Shown: positions 41,788 to 50,649, counted from the stretch's first letter. The stretch is 64,000 nucleotides of DNA from Viridilinea sp964592425 (GCA_964592425.1 CAZQCG010000003.1:62001-126000), one strand, 5' to 3'. Notes: a model not told the origin generated them from the sequence alone. A program made the numbers and translations.

Positions 41788-42531
41788 CTAAGTGGCAACA
41801 CGGGCCAGACCAATCACTGACAGGCCGAAGGGCAGGCGCAGACCGCACCCGATCCAGGCCGCCTCGAGCGCCAGCGGCAGGCCCAGCGCCATATTGAGCA
41901 TGGGCGAAGGCATGGTCATTGCCGAGCTTTCACCAGGGTCGGGGGTGAGCCGTTCGAGCAGGCGAGCCACGGCGACTGGCGGAAAGAGCAGGGTCAGGCC
42001 ATAGGTCATGCGCTCGACTACAAAGCCTGCGGTATGCAACAGCGCCGTAGCTTCGGCGGCTGTGTAGCGTCGTCGTGTATGCACCTGGCGGTCGTGACGC
42101 GAGCGTAACCAGGCATAAGCGGGCAGGCGCAGCAGCAAACGGCCACCGGGGCGGAGCACCCGTCGTACCTCAGCCAGAGCGACGGCCTCGTCGGGCACCC
42201 CGGCGTGGTAGAGCACATCGAAGGAGGTGACCAGGTCGAAGCTCGCGTCAATGAAAGGCAGTTCGAGCACCGAGCCGCGCACAAAGCGGCCAGGCAGGCG
42301 CTCTAGCACAAGCGCAGCCGCCTCGGCGGCATAGTCCATGCCAACGACCGTGCCATACCGCATGAGCCAGCGGGCATCCCCCCCCGTGCCGCACCCGGCG
42401 TCGAGCACACGCAGGTCGTGGCGCTCGGCGTAGGGTGATTTGAGCAGGGCCGCATTGATCGCCCGCATACCACGGTACCACCAGTGGTGTAGCTCAACGG
42501 CGGCCAGAGTCGTGTATTCGCTCTTCTCCAT
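41788..42531 (-). CDS. SAM-dependent methyltransferase, UbiE/DUF-type
   Basis: This 247-residue enzyme begins MEKSEYTTLAAVELHHWWYR, a common opening in methyltransferases of polysaccharide gene clusters. Motif I is VLDAGCGTGGDARWLMRYG. LVTSFDVLYHAGVPDEAVAL and LRPGGRLLLRLPAYAWLR correspond to motifs II-III. The C-terminal hydrophobic stretch may contact membranes. Its TAG stop lies within the 4-bp target duplication of the MITE-like element. An extended -10 element (TGGTATAGT) ends only 12 bases before the ATG, so the transcript may have almost no leader. Confidence 0.82.
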   Translation of the reverse strand: MEKSEYTTLAAVELHHWWYRGMRAINAALLKSPYAERHDLRVLDAGCGTGGDARWLMRYGTVVGMDYAAEAAALVLERLPGRFVRGSVLELPFIDASFDLVTSFDVLYHAGVPDEAVALAEVRRVLRPGGRLLLRLPAYAWLRSRHDRQVHTRRRYTAAEATALLHTAGFVVERMTYGLTLLFPPVAVARLLERLTPDPGESSAMTMPSPMLNMALGLPLALEAAWIGCGLRLPFGLSVIGLARVAT

Positions 42532-42542
42532 AACGGAGGCTG

Positions 42543-42551
42543 ACTATACCA
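42543..42551 (-). promoter_or_regulatory. Extended -10 element close to the methyltransferase start
   Basis: TGGTATAGT on the minus strand ends 12 bases before the ATG at 42531. Transcription would begin about five bases before the start codon, giving a near-leaderless mRNA. Confidence 0.4.
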
Positions 42552-42584
42552 GAGGAGGGCGTGGGGCGCAACTTGCCAGCTTGC

Positions 42585-42962
42585 TCATGGCTTCGCCGTC
42601 GGCTTGGTCGTCGTGGTTGGCTCAGGGCGGCGCTCAACCGGGGCCAGGGTTCGCACCTGTTCCTCGAGTTTGCGCACCTTGGCGTCAAGCTCTTTGTTGC
42701 GGGCCTCCAGCTGCGAGCGTTCCTTCGAGTCACGCATCAGGCGGATACTACGTTGGGCCGCACCCCAGAGGCCAAAGAGCCACATCAGCGCCGCGCCCAT
42801 AATCACGGCCCCGATCACCAGCAGCGAGAGCGAGATGCTCTCGGTCGAAAAGGTGAGAAACTGGATCTTTACCGTCTGGGGATTTTGCACCCCGAAGATC
42901 ACCAGCGCCACTGCCAGCAAAGCCGCCACAATCCCGATCAAGGTTCGCGAGATCGTTCGCAT
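42585..42962 (-). CDS. LapA-domain membrane protein
   Basis: This 125-residue protein matches the LapA/DUF1049 family. A first helix (TLIGIVAALLAVALVIFGVQ) leads into VQNPQTVKIQFLTFS, the diagnostic loop with NPQTV, and then a second helix (LSLLVIGAVIMGAALMWLFG). A coiled-coil segment (ERSQLEARNKELDAKVRKLE) and a Pro/Thr/Lys tail follow. In enterobacteria LapA acts with LapB in lipopolysaccharide control, but monoderm relatives have no established function. It lies 20 bases after the FAH-family gene on the same strand. Confidence 0.82.
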   Translation of the reverse strand: MRTISRTLIGIVAALLAVALVIFGVQNPQTVKIQFLTFSTESISLSLLVIGAVIMGAALMWLFGLWGAAQRSIRLMRDSKERSQLEARNKELDAKVRKLEEQVRTLAPVERRPEPTTTTKPTAKP

Positions 42963-42982
42963 AACACCCTCATCTCTTCTAC

Positions 42983-44008
42983 CTAGCCAATCATATTAAC
43001 CAGGCTCCCCAGCCCGGTGATCTCCAGTTCAACCTGGTCGTCCAGGGCAAGCCAGGGGCCGTAGCCACTGGTCTGTTCGAGCAAACTGCCGCCGCCAACT
43101 GGCCCACTACCGATCACTTCACCAGGGTAGAGGGTGACGTCACGGCTGGCATGGGCGATCAGTTCAGCGAAGGGATAGAACTGGGTGGCCGCCGTCGCCT
43201 GGCTGCGTAGTATCCCGTTAACCCGCGCCTGTAACAACAGGCTCATACGGCCCGCATCGTCGGCGTAGAGCTCCAGCTCATCGGGCGTCACCAGCCAGGG
43301 GCCAAGCGATGTGGCAAAATCACGGGCTTTGCCCGGGCCAAGCCCCAATGGGCGCTCCTGGGCTTCGACATCACGGGCACTCCAGCTATTAAGAATGAGG
43401 TAGCCAGCGATCACAGCGGGAGCCTCGGCGGGTGTCAGGTCACGGGCGCACCGGCCAAGCACACAACCCAGACCCAACCCATAATCAAGCTCGTCGGTTT
43501 GCGGCAGCGCCAGCGGTGCACCCGGTCCGTAGATCGCCATATGATTGGCAAAACTGAAGGCTGGCCCACGGTACCAGGCCGGGTGCAGACTGCCCCCGCG
43601 CAACGAGGCAACGGCCAGGGCATGCTCTTCAAAGCTCAGATAGAGCCGCAAACTGGTCGGGCGGGGCAGGGGTGCCAGCAGGCGCACCTGGTCGAGCGGA
43701 TAGAGCATCGTGGCCCCACCGATGGCCAGACTGCCAGCCAGATCCTCCAGCGCAGGTTCGGCACTCAGGTCATCCTCCCAGATCGACGTGCCGCCAAGCA
43801 ACTGGGGGACAAGCGCCATAAGCGTGGCGGCCGTCTCCAGATTGACTCCCTCCTGATCGCCCTGGAGCAGACTCAGCAGATCCCAGCGCAGCCCCTCACT
43901 CTCCTCGATCACCAGCGGAGCAGCGGCAGCCAGGTCAACCACGGCCGGGCCGAGCAGCGCACCAGCCCGGGCTTCGCCATCGGGCGGCACAAAAGTTACG
44001 AGACGCAT
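42983..44008 (-). CDS. Fumarylacetoacetate hydrolase family protein
   Basis: This 341-residue protein has the FAH C-terminal catalytic fold, with an extended N-terminal region (about 1-110). Motifs visible are LRLYLSFEEHALAVA, YLILNSWSARDVEAQERPLG and GPGKARDFATSLGPWLVTPD. LYPGEVIGSGPVGGGSL is the conserved C-terminal loop. The acidic metal ligands appear conserved. Family members hydrolyse C-C bonds in diketo acids from aromatic degradation, or act as oxaloacetate decarboxylases or tautomerases; the substrate is not inferable. Its start overlaps the trpG/pabA stop by 13 bases. Confidence 0.85.
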   Translation of the reverse strand: MRLVTFVPPDGEARAGALLGPAVVDLAAAAPLVIEESEGLRWDLLSLLQGDQEGVNLETAATLMALVPQLLGGTSIWEDDLSAEPALEDLAGSLAIGGATMLYPLDQVRLLAPLPRPTSLRLYLSFEEHALAVASLRGGSLHPAWYRGPAFSFANHMAIYGPGAPLALPQTDELDYGLGLGCVLGRCARDLTPAEAPAVIAGYLILNSWSARDVEAQERPLGLGPGKARDFATSLGPWLVTPDELELYADDAGRMSLLLQARVNGILRSQATAATQFYPFAELIAHASRDVTLYPGEVIGSGPVGGGSLLEQTSGYGPWLALDDQVELEITGLGSLVNMIG

Positions 44009-44577
44009 ACAGGCAACTCAAGGAAATTCTGAAGGATCTGCTTGCCGTTCTCGGTCAGAATCGATTCGGGATGGAACTGCACCCCCTCAAGCGGGTAAGT
44101 GCGGTGGCGCAGGCCCATAATCAGGCCATCCTCCGTCCAGGCAGTCACCTCAAGCTCCGCTGGCAGATCGTCGCGGCGCACGATCAACGAATGGTAACGG
44201 GTAGCGCTGAAGGGTGTCGGCAGGCCCGCAAAGACGCCCTGGCCGCGATGGTGGATCGACGAGAGTTTGCCATGCATCACGTAGGGCGCACGTACCACTG
44301 CCCCTCCAAAGGCCGCCCCAAGCGCCTGGTGGCCCAGACAGACCCCCAGGGTTGGCACATGCGGCCCCAACTCACGGATCAACGCAATACTCACCCCGGC
44401 TTCGGCAGGGGTACATGGCCCCGGGCTGACGACGATCCGCTCCGGGTTCAGCGCCTGGGCTTCAGCCAAGCTGATCGCATCGTTGCGCCGCACCTCAACC
44501 TGCGCCCCCAGTTCGCTCAGGTATTGGTAGAGGTTATAGGTAAACGAGTCATAGTTATCAAGCAACAGCACGCGCAT
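43996..44577 (-). CDS. trpG: Glutamine amidotransferase of anthranilate/aminodeoxychorismate synthase
   Basis: This 193-residue class I amidotransferase supplies ammonia for anthranilate synthase (TrpE) or aminodeoxychorismate synthase (PabB). I use ATG 44577, preceded by GGAGG; the open frame starts seven codons earlier. The signature motifs are MRVLLLDNYDSFTYNLYQYL, the nucleophile in LGVCLGHQALG, and the catalytic His-Glu in VQFHPES. TrpG and PabA are not separable by sequence here, and some bacteria share one protein. No trpE or pabB is nearby. Dual use is plausible. Confidence 0.9.
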   Translation of the reverse strand: MRVLLLDNYDSFTYNLYQYLSELGAQVEVRRNDAISLAEAQALNPERIVVSPGPCTPAEAGVSIALIRELGPHVPTLGVCLGHQALGAAFGGAVVRAPYVMHGKLSSIHHRGQGVFAGLPTPFSATRYHSLIVRRDDLPAELEVTAWTEDGLIMGLRHRTYPLEGVQFHPESILTENGKQILQNFLELPVCVS

Positions 44578-44618
44578 CAGCCCACCTCCCACATGCACAA
44601 TCTACCATCCAGACGGGC

Positions 44619-44647
44619 AGTATAGCCTGGCCTGCCCATTGGTGCAA
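44619..44647 (-). promoter_or_regulatory. Candidate promoter for trpG
   Basis: On the minus strand, TTGCAC (44647-44642) and TATACT (44624-44619) are 17 bases apart. The -10 ends 42 bases before the start. Only the first half of the -35 matches consensus. Confidence 0.4.
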
Positions 44648-44833
44648 ACCTCGTCCGATGGCTCTGTTCAGTTCAGCATCAGGCGGACTTCAGACATGAG
44701 TCATGCTCTGGTTATGCAAGCCCGTGAAAACTATCAGCCATAGTCGTTAGCATGATCTGAAGAGGCCAGGGCTGGGCCTTCGGCCATCCCCTAAAAAAGC
44801 CACCCGTTGCCATAGCCCTCAGAGAGGTGTAAC

Positions 44834-47293
44834 GTGACTTATCCACTTCGTCTGCTGCTGCTGCTTATGCTCTTGAGTGCGGTGCCAGCGCATATGCTGG
44901 CGAGCATGCCGAGTGCGGCGCTGGCCCAGACCAGCCTGGCCCCCGGCGAACCAGCCCGGGTGAGTTTGTTTGACGCGGCAAGCTGGCCAGCCACTAGCCT
45001 CGGTCCAGATGATCCGGCCACCGGCTACCTCTCACCAATCAGCGCAGCGCCACAGCCCTTCAGCCATGCCATGCTGCGCTGGGAAGCAGCCATTCCTGAC
45101 GGGGCCAGCCTGGGGCTCGAACTGCGCGTCAGTGACGATGGCGACGCATGGAGCGCATGGGGCACCGTCACCCCCGACGACGAGCTCTGGATGCCGGAGG
45201 ATGGCCCCGAAGTCTTCTGGAGCCAGGTGATCGACACGGGGGTAGGGCAGCGTTTCTTCCAGGTGCGGGCGACCCTCGATCCTGCCCCTGACGGCGGCCT
45301 GCCGGTGTTGCGACGCATTGATGTCAACACAGTTGATGCCCGCTTCGGCCCGGCCCACCCCGAACCCACGGCCCCTTCCGCCGAACCGGGCCTGGCCAGC
45401 CTGAGCCGACCCTACGTCATCAGCCGCACAGCCTGGGGCAACCCCGACGGTCAGCAGAGCCGGGCCACCCCGGCCTACTACCAGGTCAGACATCTGGTGA
45501 TCCACCACACCGCCGACTCAAACAGCCTGGGTAGCGGCCAGCAGAGTTGGGCCGACCGGGTGCGAGCCATCTGGTCCTTCCACACCTTCACCCGTGAATG
45601 GGGCGACATTGGCTACAACTACCTGATCGACCCCAACGGCGTGATCTACGAGGGCCGCGCCGGTGGTGACAACGCGGTAGGCTTCCATGACACCGCCAAC
45701 TATGGATCGCTGGGTGTCTCCCTGATCGGCACCTATGCCACAGTTGAGCCACGCGCCCCTGCCGTTGACAGCCTGGTGAACCTGCTGGCCTGGAAGGCCG
45801 AGCAGCAAGGCATCAACCCCTTTGGGAGCGCCTTCTACTATGGTTGTTCGCGTAGCAGCTACTGCAACCCCTTCAACCCTGGCGGTGTGGTTGCGCAGAT
45901 CGCCGGCCACCGCCAGGTGACGCCCGGCCACACCACCTGCCCCGGCGACCAGCTCCAGAGCATGCTGCCCGCCATTCGCCAGCGTGTGAGCGACCGGATT
46001 ACCGGCGGTGCGCCAACCGCCCGGCTGGAGTTGGTCGGGGTGGACTACGAGCGCCAGAGTCTTGCCGCTGGAGAGTTGCTCAAGATCACCTTTAGCGTGC
46101 GCAATACTGGTGATGTGGCGATTGAGGGCCAGGCCCCCGAAGCGCCCCTGAGCAGTGGCCTGGGCGCCACATACGACCTCGCCGAAAGCTACGTCTACGA
46201 CGAGGGCGAGTGTTTCCTGGGTGCCGCAGGCCAGAGCTACCCGAGTTTTCCCAAAGAGAATGGTCGTTTCCGGGTCATGCTTGGACCGAGTGACCCGGCC
46301 CGTCTGCCGAGTTGTCTTGGTGAGACCGGCGGCTACCCCTGGCGCTGGGGCATCAACGGCAGCCTTGCACCGGGGGCCACGCGCCAGGTGGTGGGCTACC
46401 TGCGCCTGCGCACGCCGGGGCCGATCGTACTGCGTGCAGGAGCCATTCAGGAGTATGTGGACTATATGGACACCGAGATTGGTGCCACAACGATCAGTGT
46501 GGACGCCGAGCGGACCATGCCCGCCCCTGCTGCCTACGACCAGGGCCTACGTCCGGAGGCCCATGTCTACCAGCTAGGCAGCGTACCCGACAACCTGCTG
46601 GCCCGTACCAACGACCCCACGGCAGCACCACGCGGAACCTACCTGGGCAGCTTCGGTTGGGACGGCAGCCCACGTGATTGGGGTGAGGGCGGCCCGTTGC
46701 CCGAACTGAGCGAGCGTTTCCTGGTCGAGCAGACCCGCGCCTTCAGCGCCCCGATCAGCGGCACCTACCAGTTCCAACTCAGCGCCGACGATGCCGCCTG
46801 GCTCTGGGTGGACGGCAATCTGATCGCGACCGATCCCGTCGGCAACAACGACCCGCTCACCGCAACAGTCGAGCTAGAGGCAGGTGTGCATACACTCGGA
46901 TTCAAGCTGTTCGAGCGCAGCGGGACAGCGCAGGCGGGCTACCTGGTACAGTTGCCTGGACAGACCACCTTCGGTCCGTTGAGCGACGGGCTACTGATTG
47001 AGCCGGGTGATCGCCTGGGCGGCACATGGCGCAGCCTGGGCGGCCTGCACCTGGTCGCCGAGGACATGGGCGGCATTGGCGTTACGACCATGCGTATGGT
47101 CCTGAACGACGGGCCATGGCAGGAACTTCCTGGCCGCATTGCCAGCCTGGGCGCCCTGGTCGACGGCGACTACACCGTGCGCTACATGGCCGTTGATGCC
47201 GCTGGCAACCGCTCCGAGGAGCGCAGCCTCAATCTGCGTGTTGATGGCAGCTTGATCATGCACCGCGTGTATATGCCCCTGGCGCAGCGTTGA
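44834..47293 (+). CDS. Secreted PGRP/amidase_2-type N-acetylmuramoyl-L-alanine amidase with PA14-like domain
   Basis: This 819-residue exported protein starts at GTG 44834 (AGAGAGG upstream) and has a signal peptide (LLLLLMLLSAVPAHMLASM). A beta-rich region (about 40-190) precedes the PGRP domain (about 198-390). Zinc ligands fit HLVIHHTADSN and GHTTCPGD, and WGDIGYNYLIDPNGVIYEGR is the family core. A later PA14-like domain (about 640-710, GTYQFQLSADDAAWLWVDG) could bind carbohydrate. The C-terminus is IMHRVYMPLAQR. It probably cleaves peptidoglycan stems in envelope turnover or predation. There is no transmembrane anchor other than the signal peptide. Confidence 0.9.
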   Translation: MTYPLRLLLLLMLLSAVPAHMLASMPSAALAQTSLAPGEPARVSLFDAASWPATSLGPDDPATGYLSPISAAPQPFSHAMLRWEAAIPDGASLGLELRVSDDGDAWSAWGTVTPDDELWMPEDGPEVFWSQVIDTGVGQRFFQVRATLDPAPDGGLPVLRRIDVNTVDARFGPAHPEPTAPSAEPGLASLSRPYVISRTAWGNPDGQQSRATPAYYQVRHLVIHHTADSNSLGSGQQSWADRVRAIWSFHTFTREWGDIGYNYLIDPNGVIYEGRAGGDNAVGFHDTANYGSLGVSLIGTYATVEPRAPAVDSLVNLLAWKAEQQGINPFGSAFYYGCSRSSYCNPFNPGGVVAQIAGHRQVTPGHTTCPGDQLQSMLPAIRQRVSDRITGGAPTARLELVGVDYERQSLAAGELLKITFSVRNTGDVAIEGQAPEAPLSSGLGATYDLAESYVYDEGECFLGAAGQSYPSFPKENGRFRVMLGPSDPARLPSCLGETGGYPWRWGINGSLAPGATRQVVGYLRLRTPGPIVLRAGAIQEYVDYMDTEIGATTISVDAERTMPAPAAYDQGLRPEAHVYQLGSVPDNLLARTNDPTAAPRGTYLGSFGWDGSPRDWGEGGPLPELSERFLVEQTRAFSAPISGTYQFQLSADDAAWLWVDGNLIATDPVGNNDPLTATVELEAGVHTLGFKLFERSGTAQAGYLVQLPGQTTFGPLSDGLLIEPGDRLGGTWRSLGGLHLVAEDMGGIGVTTMRMVLNDGPWQELPGRIASLGALVDGDYTVRYMAVDAAGNRSEERSLNLRVDGSLIMHRVYMPLAQR

Positions 47294-47300
47294 AGCGAAG

Positions 47301-47330
47301 GGGGCGTAGCAGCTACCGCTGCTACGCCCC
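47301..47330. terminator. Hairpin between convergent amidase and lacD genes
   Basis: GGGGCGTAGCAGC and GCTGCTACGCCCC form a perfect 13-bp stem with a TACC loop. It lies between the convergent ends of the PGRP and LacD genes, where it could stop both transcripts. It belongs to the GGGGCG(C/T)AGCAGC family. Confidence 0.65.
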
Positions 47331-47355
47331 TGCTACGCCCCTTCGCCCGTAGGGC

Positions 47356-48375
47356 CTAGCCAACCTCGATCTGATCAAGGCCACCATAGATCGTCCACCA
47401 GGGCTTGGCCCCACGCGCAAGGATCTGGTTGAGGGCGGTAATATTGGCGACGCCCCGATCCTCAAGCCAATCCTCAAGCGCAGCGAGGCCCTTCTGGCCG
47501 TAGAGCGGGATGCCATCCTGCCAGGTGGCCCGACCACAGAGCACCCCGGCGAAGGGTGTGCCAGCATCAACCGCCAGCTCAAGCGTCTCGCGGAAGACCT
47601 CGTCGGTGACGCCAGCACTAAGGTAGATGAAGGGTTTGGTGGCTGCACTGGCAGCATCACGAAAATGCTCACGGGCCTCAGCCAGCGAGTAGGCCTTCTC
47701 GCCGCCAAACACACGCATGCCCTCAACAAACTTCACATTCACCGGCACCTCGACCTTGAGCACATCGACGGCGTACTGCGGCTTGGAGAACTCGGCCATA
47801 TAGGCCTTCACGTACTTCGGCTTGACTTTGGCAAAGGCGAGTGATTTGTCGTCGATACGGTCGTCGTAGGTAATCGGCTCGAGGAAAAAGGCGATGTCGT
47901 TGGCGACACACTCGGCACCGATCCGTTCGATAAAGGCTTGTTTGATCGTATTGATCGCCGCATCATCAAAGGGGTTGTAGTAGAGCAGGATCTTGACCGC
48001 ATCACCCCCGGCGGCCTTGATCCGCCGCACACTCCAATCGCTGAGCAGATCAGGTAGACGCCCACGGACACTCACATCGTAACCGGTCTTCTCATAGGCC
48101 AACAAGACGCCCGTACCGGGGGCCTTATGTTTGAGGGCCGGTAGACCATACTCGGGATCCATCAGAATGGCACTCGAGTGGCGCGTAAGAATGCGCGTGA
48201 CGGCACTCTTAAAGGCGATCAGGTCGGCCTGGTTGGCCTCACTGCCACGAGCCTTGGCGATCGCTTTGCGTAACGAGCCGCGCTGATCCATTGCTGCTGC
48301 GGCAATAATCCCATTGGCATCGGCGCATGCTTGAATTCCCTCGAATTTGCCCCTGGTTATTTTGATCGTCGCCAT
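47356..48375 (-). CDS. lacD: Tagatose-1,6-bisphosphate aldolase (LacD-type class I aldolase)
   Basis: This 339-residue class I aldolase resembles LacD, which cleaves tagatose 1,6-bisphosphate to glyceraldehyde 3-phosphate and dihydroxyacetone phosphate. Features include IAAAAMDQRGSLRKAIAKAR, LMDPEYGLPALKHKAPGTG and FLEPITYDDRIDDKSLAFAK. VDVLKVEVPVNVKFVEGM contains the likely Schiff-base lysine. PFAGVLCGRATWQDG is near the C-terminus. GGAGCC precedes the ATG. No lactose or tagatose pathway genes are adjacent, so the physiological substrate could be another ketose bisphosphate. Confidence 0.85.
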   Translation of the reverse strand: MATIKITRGKFEGIQACADANGIIAAAAMDQRGSLRKAIAKARGSEANQADLIAFKSAVTRILTRHSSAILMDPEYGLPALKHKAPGTGVLLAYEKTGYDVSVRGRLPDLLSDWSVRRIKAAGGDAVKILLYYNPFDDAAINTIKQAFIERIGAECVANDIAFFLEPITYDDRIDDKSLAFAKVKPKYVKAYMAEFSKPQYAVDVLKVEVPVNVKFVEGMRVFGGEKAYSLAEAREHFRDAASAATKPFIYLSAGVTDEVFRETLELAVDAGTPFAGVLCGRATWQDGIPLYGQKGLAALEDWLEDRGVANITALNQILARGAKPWWTIYGGLDQIEVG

Positions 48376-48432
48376 CGTCTAGGCTCCTTTGCAGCGAGGA
48401 TGTGATACCGGCGCAGCCGGTGAATGGAGGCC

Positions 48433-48438
48433 ATTATA
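48433..48438 (-). promoter_or_regulatory. -10 element for lacD
   Basis: TATAAT on the minus strand lies 58 bases before the lacD start. No good -35 is found at 16-18 bases, and the TG extension is absent. Confidence 0.4.
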
Positions 48439-48493
48439 CTCGATACGAACATCACAACATTACAGCGCATTGCGTCACAAAGCAATTGAAGTA

Positions 48494-48502
48494 TGGTACA
48501 AT
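48494..48502 (+). promoter_or_regulatory. Extended -10 element for the 56-aa protein (TGGTACAAT)
   Basis: TGGTACAAT lies 50 bases before the ATG of the small membrane protein. The identical string occurs upstream of the CpXC gene at 58007-58015. Confidence 0.45.
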
Positions 48503-48551
48503 GAAGATCCCGCTGCACGAAACCTTTGCACAGGGACGACCTGGAGGAACT

Positions 48552-48722
48552 ATGAAACAGGTTCTGGGTGCTTTTAGTTTCATTCTCGGGCTGGTGATGG
48601 GCCTGGTCGGTGGTGCCGCACTGCTTGCCTACGCCTACCAGGCGGCCGGCCTCTATCCGCCAGACGATGCAACGATCAAATTCATCGCCCGCGAGCGCGG
48701 CTGGCTCCGCGATGATGTGTAG
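48552..48722 (+). CDS. Small single-helix membrane protein (56 aa)
   Basis: This 56-residue peptide begins MKQVLGAFSFILGLVMGLVG and continues GAALLAYAYQAAGLYPP. An excellent GGAGG lies five bases before the ATG, and an extended -10 element lies upstream. These support real expression of an unusually small gene. One hydrophobic helix (about 4-28, Gly-rich) is followed by a short charged tail ending RERGWLRDDV. No family is recognised. Its Gly-rich helix could pack against a partner. It may be a regulator or subunit of an unidentified membrane complex. Confidence 0.6.
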   Translation: MKQVLGAFSFILGLVMGLVGGAALLAYAYQAAGLYPPDDATIKFIARERGWLRDDV

Positions 48723-48828
48723 GGATCGGCAGGCGGGTGCCTGCATCGTTTGTTGCGGCACCCGGCTCGCTCCGCCCCACCTGCCTCACTCATACCCAAC
48801 GTCAGTGTTGTGGTAGTCTCGACCTAGC

Positions 48829-48856
48829 CCGCCCCGCAATATGCGATCAGGGGCGG
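48829..48856 (+). terminator. Weak hairpin before fadD
   Basis: CCGCCCC (48829-48835) and GGGGCGG (48850-48856) can pair around a 14-base loop. TTGTTGTG follows. It may end the transcript of the 56-aa gene. Confidence 0.35.
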
Positions 48857-48906
48857 TTGTTGTGTAGTGGTGATTTTACACCAGAATTTGCACGAGGAGG
48901 TGCCTG

Positions 48907-50649
48907 ATGCAGAAACCCTGGTTCCAGAGCTACGAACAGGGCGTGCCCGAGAAGCTGACCTACCCCGGCCAGACCCTCAGCGACATGCTGCAGCAGGCCG
49001 CACGAACCTATGCCGATCACCCGGCAACCAATTTTGTCCTCAAATACCTGCTCGGTGGTCGCTACACGGTTGGTGGGCGGCTCAACTATCGCCAGTTGAA
49101 TGAGTACGTCGATCGCATGGCGACGGCACTCTACCAGCTTGGTGTGCGTAAGGGCGACCGGGTCGGGATGATGCTGCCTAATTCGCCCCACTACATCATT
49201 ACCTTCTTCGCCGCGATGCGCATCGGCGCAATCGTGGTCAATATCAACCCCACTTATACCAGCCGCGAGTTGCAGCATCAGCTTGAGGATGCCGGTGCCG
49301 AGACGATCGTGCTGCTGAATATCTTCTGGCCGCGCCTGCGTGAGGTGCGTAGCGAGACGCCCGTGAAACGGGTGATCGTTGCCCATATCTTCGATACGCT
49401 GACCTTCCCCTCTAACTTCCTGGTCAAGTCGTCCCAGCGCCGCGAGCCGGATTGGGTCGATGTGCAGGCCGAGCAGGATATCTTCTTCTTTGCCCGCCTG
49501 CTCGAGAAGTACGCCCCTTCACCACCACGGGTTGTGGTCGACCCCGACGACACCGCCCTCTTCCAGTACACCGGCGGTACCACTGGCCTACCCAAAGCCG
49601 CCATGCTCACCCATAATAACCTGATCGCTAACGTGTTGCAGGTCAATGCCTGGCTGATCAAAGGCGTACCCGGTGGCGAGAAGATGATGGCCGCCATCCC
49701 CTTCTTCCACGTCTATGGTATGACGGTCTCGATGCTCTATGCCCTCTATATGGGTGCTGAAGTGGTGATCGTACCCAACCCCCGCCCGATCGATAATGTG
49801 ATGAACATTATGCAGAAAGAGCGGGCCACGCTCTATCCCGGCGTCCCAGCTATGTATATCGGGATTATCAACCACCCCGAGGTTACCAAGTACGACCTCA
49901 AGAGCATCAAAGCCTGTATCTCCGGCTCGGCCCCACTGCCGATGGATGTGCAGGAGCGCTTCGGCCAGATTACCGGCGGGCGGCTGGTGGAGGGCTTTGG
50001 CATGACTGAGGCCAGCCCGGTGACCCACTGCAACCCGGTCTTTGGCACACGTAAAGCGGGAAGTATCGGCATACCGCTGCCCGACACTGATGCCAAGATT
50101 ATCGATATGGAGACCGGCGAGGTTTTGCCCTTCGATGGCGAGAGTCAGGGCGAACTCTGCGTGCGTGGGCCGCAGGTGATGAAGGGTTACTGGAACCGCC
50201 CCGACGAGACGACTTCGACGATCGATGCCGAGGGCTGGCTGCATACCGGTGATATCTGCAAAGTCGATCCGGAGGGCTATTTCTATATCGTCGACCGCAA
50301 GAAGGACATGATCATCGCCTCGGGCTTTAAGGTGCTGCCACGTGATGTGGAAGAGGTGCTGTTTATGCACCCCAAGGTTATGGAGGCGGTGGTGGCAGGT
50401 GTGCCCCACCCCACCCGCGGCGACGATACGGTCAAAGCCTATATCGTGCCACGCCCCGGCGAGAACCCAACCGTCGAGGAGATCAAGGAGTTCTGCAAGC
50501 TGCACCTGTCCCACTATAAGATCCCCCGCGATATCGAGTTCCGCACTGAGTTGCCCAAGACGATGGTGGGCAAGGTGTTGCGGCGGGTGCTGGTCGAGGA
50601 GGAGAAGGCGCGCCAGCAGGCTGCTCGCTCTGAGACGACCAGGATGTAG
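48907..50649 (+). CDS. fadD: Long-chain fatty acid-CoA ligase
   Basis: This 580-residue AMP-forming ligase activates fatty acids to acyl-CoA. The start at ATG 48907 has GAGGAGG upstream. The adenylate-forming P-loop is QYTGGTTGLPKAAMLTHNN. A8-type core motifs include LVEGFGMTEASPVTH, GWLHTGDICKVDPEGY and ASGFKVLPRDVEEVLF, with the catalytic lysine in the C-terminal KTMVGKVLRR. It shares motif patterns with long-chain ligases rather than acetyl-CoA synthetase. It is the first gene of a closely spaced run that ends near 54795; the following atl gene starts nine bases later. Confidence 0.92.
   Translation: MQKPWFQSYEQGVPEKLTYPGQTLSDMLQQAARTYADHPATNFVLKYLLGGRYTVGGRLNYRQLNEYVDRMATALYQLGVRKGDRVGMMLPNSPHYIITFFAAMRIGAIVVNINPTYTSRELQHQLEDAGAETIVLLNIFWPRLREVRSETPVKRVIVAHIFDTLTFPSNFLVKSSQRREPDWVDVQAEQDIFFFARLLEKYAPSPPRVVVDPDDTALFQYTGGTTGLPKAAMLTHNNLIANVLQVNAWLIKGVPGGEKMMAAIPFFHVYGMTVSMLYALYMGAEVVIVPNPRPIDNVMNIMQKERATLYPGVPAMYIGIINHPEVTKYDLKSIKACISGSAPLPMDVQERFGQITGGRLVEGFGMTEASPVTHCNPVFGTRKAGSIGIPLPDTDAKIIDMETGEVLPFDGESQGELCVRGPQVMKGYWNRPDETTSTIDAEGWLHTGDICKVDPEGYFYIVDRKKDMIIASGFKVLPRDVEEVLFMHPKVMEAVVAGVPHPTRGDDTVKAYIVPRPGENPTVEEIKEFCKLHLSHYKIPRDIEFRTELPKTMVGKVLRRVLVEEEKARQQAARSETTRM

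Noticed and set aside
44839..44847. TTATCCACT as a DnaA box
   Set aside because: It is a single near-match inside the coding sequence of the amidase signal peptide, far from the dnaA cluster.
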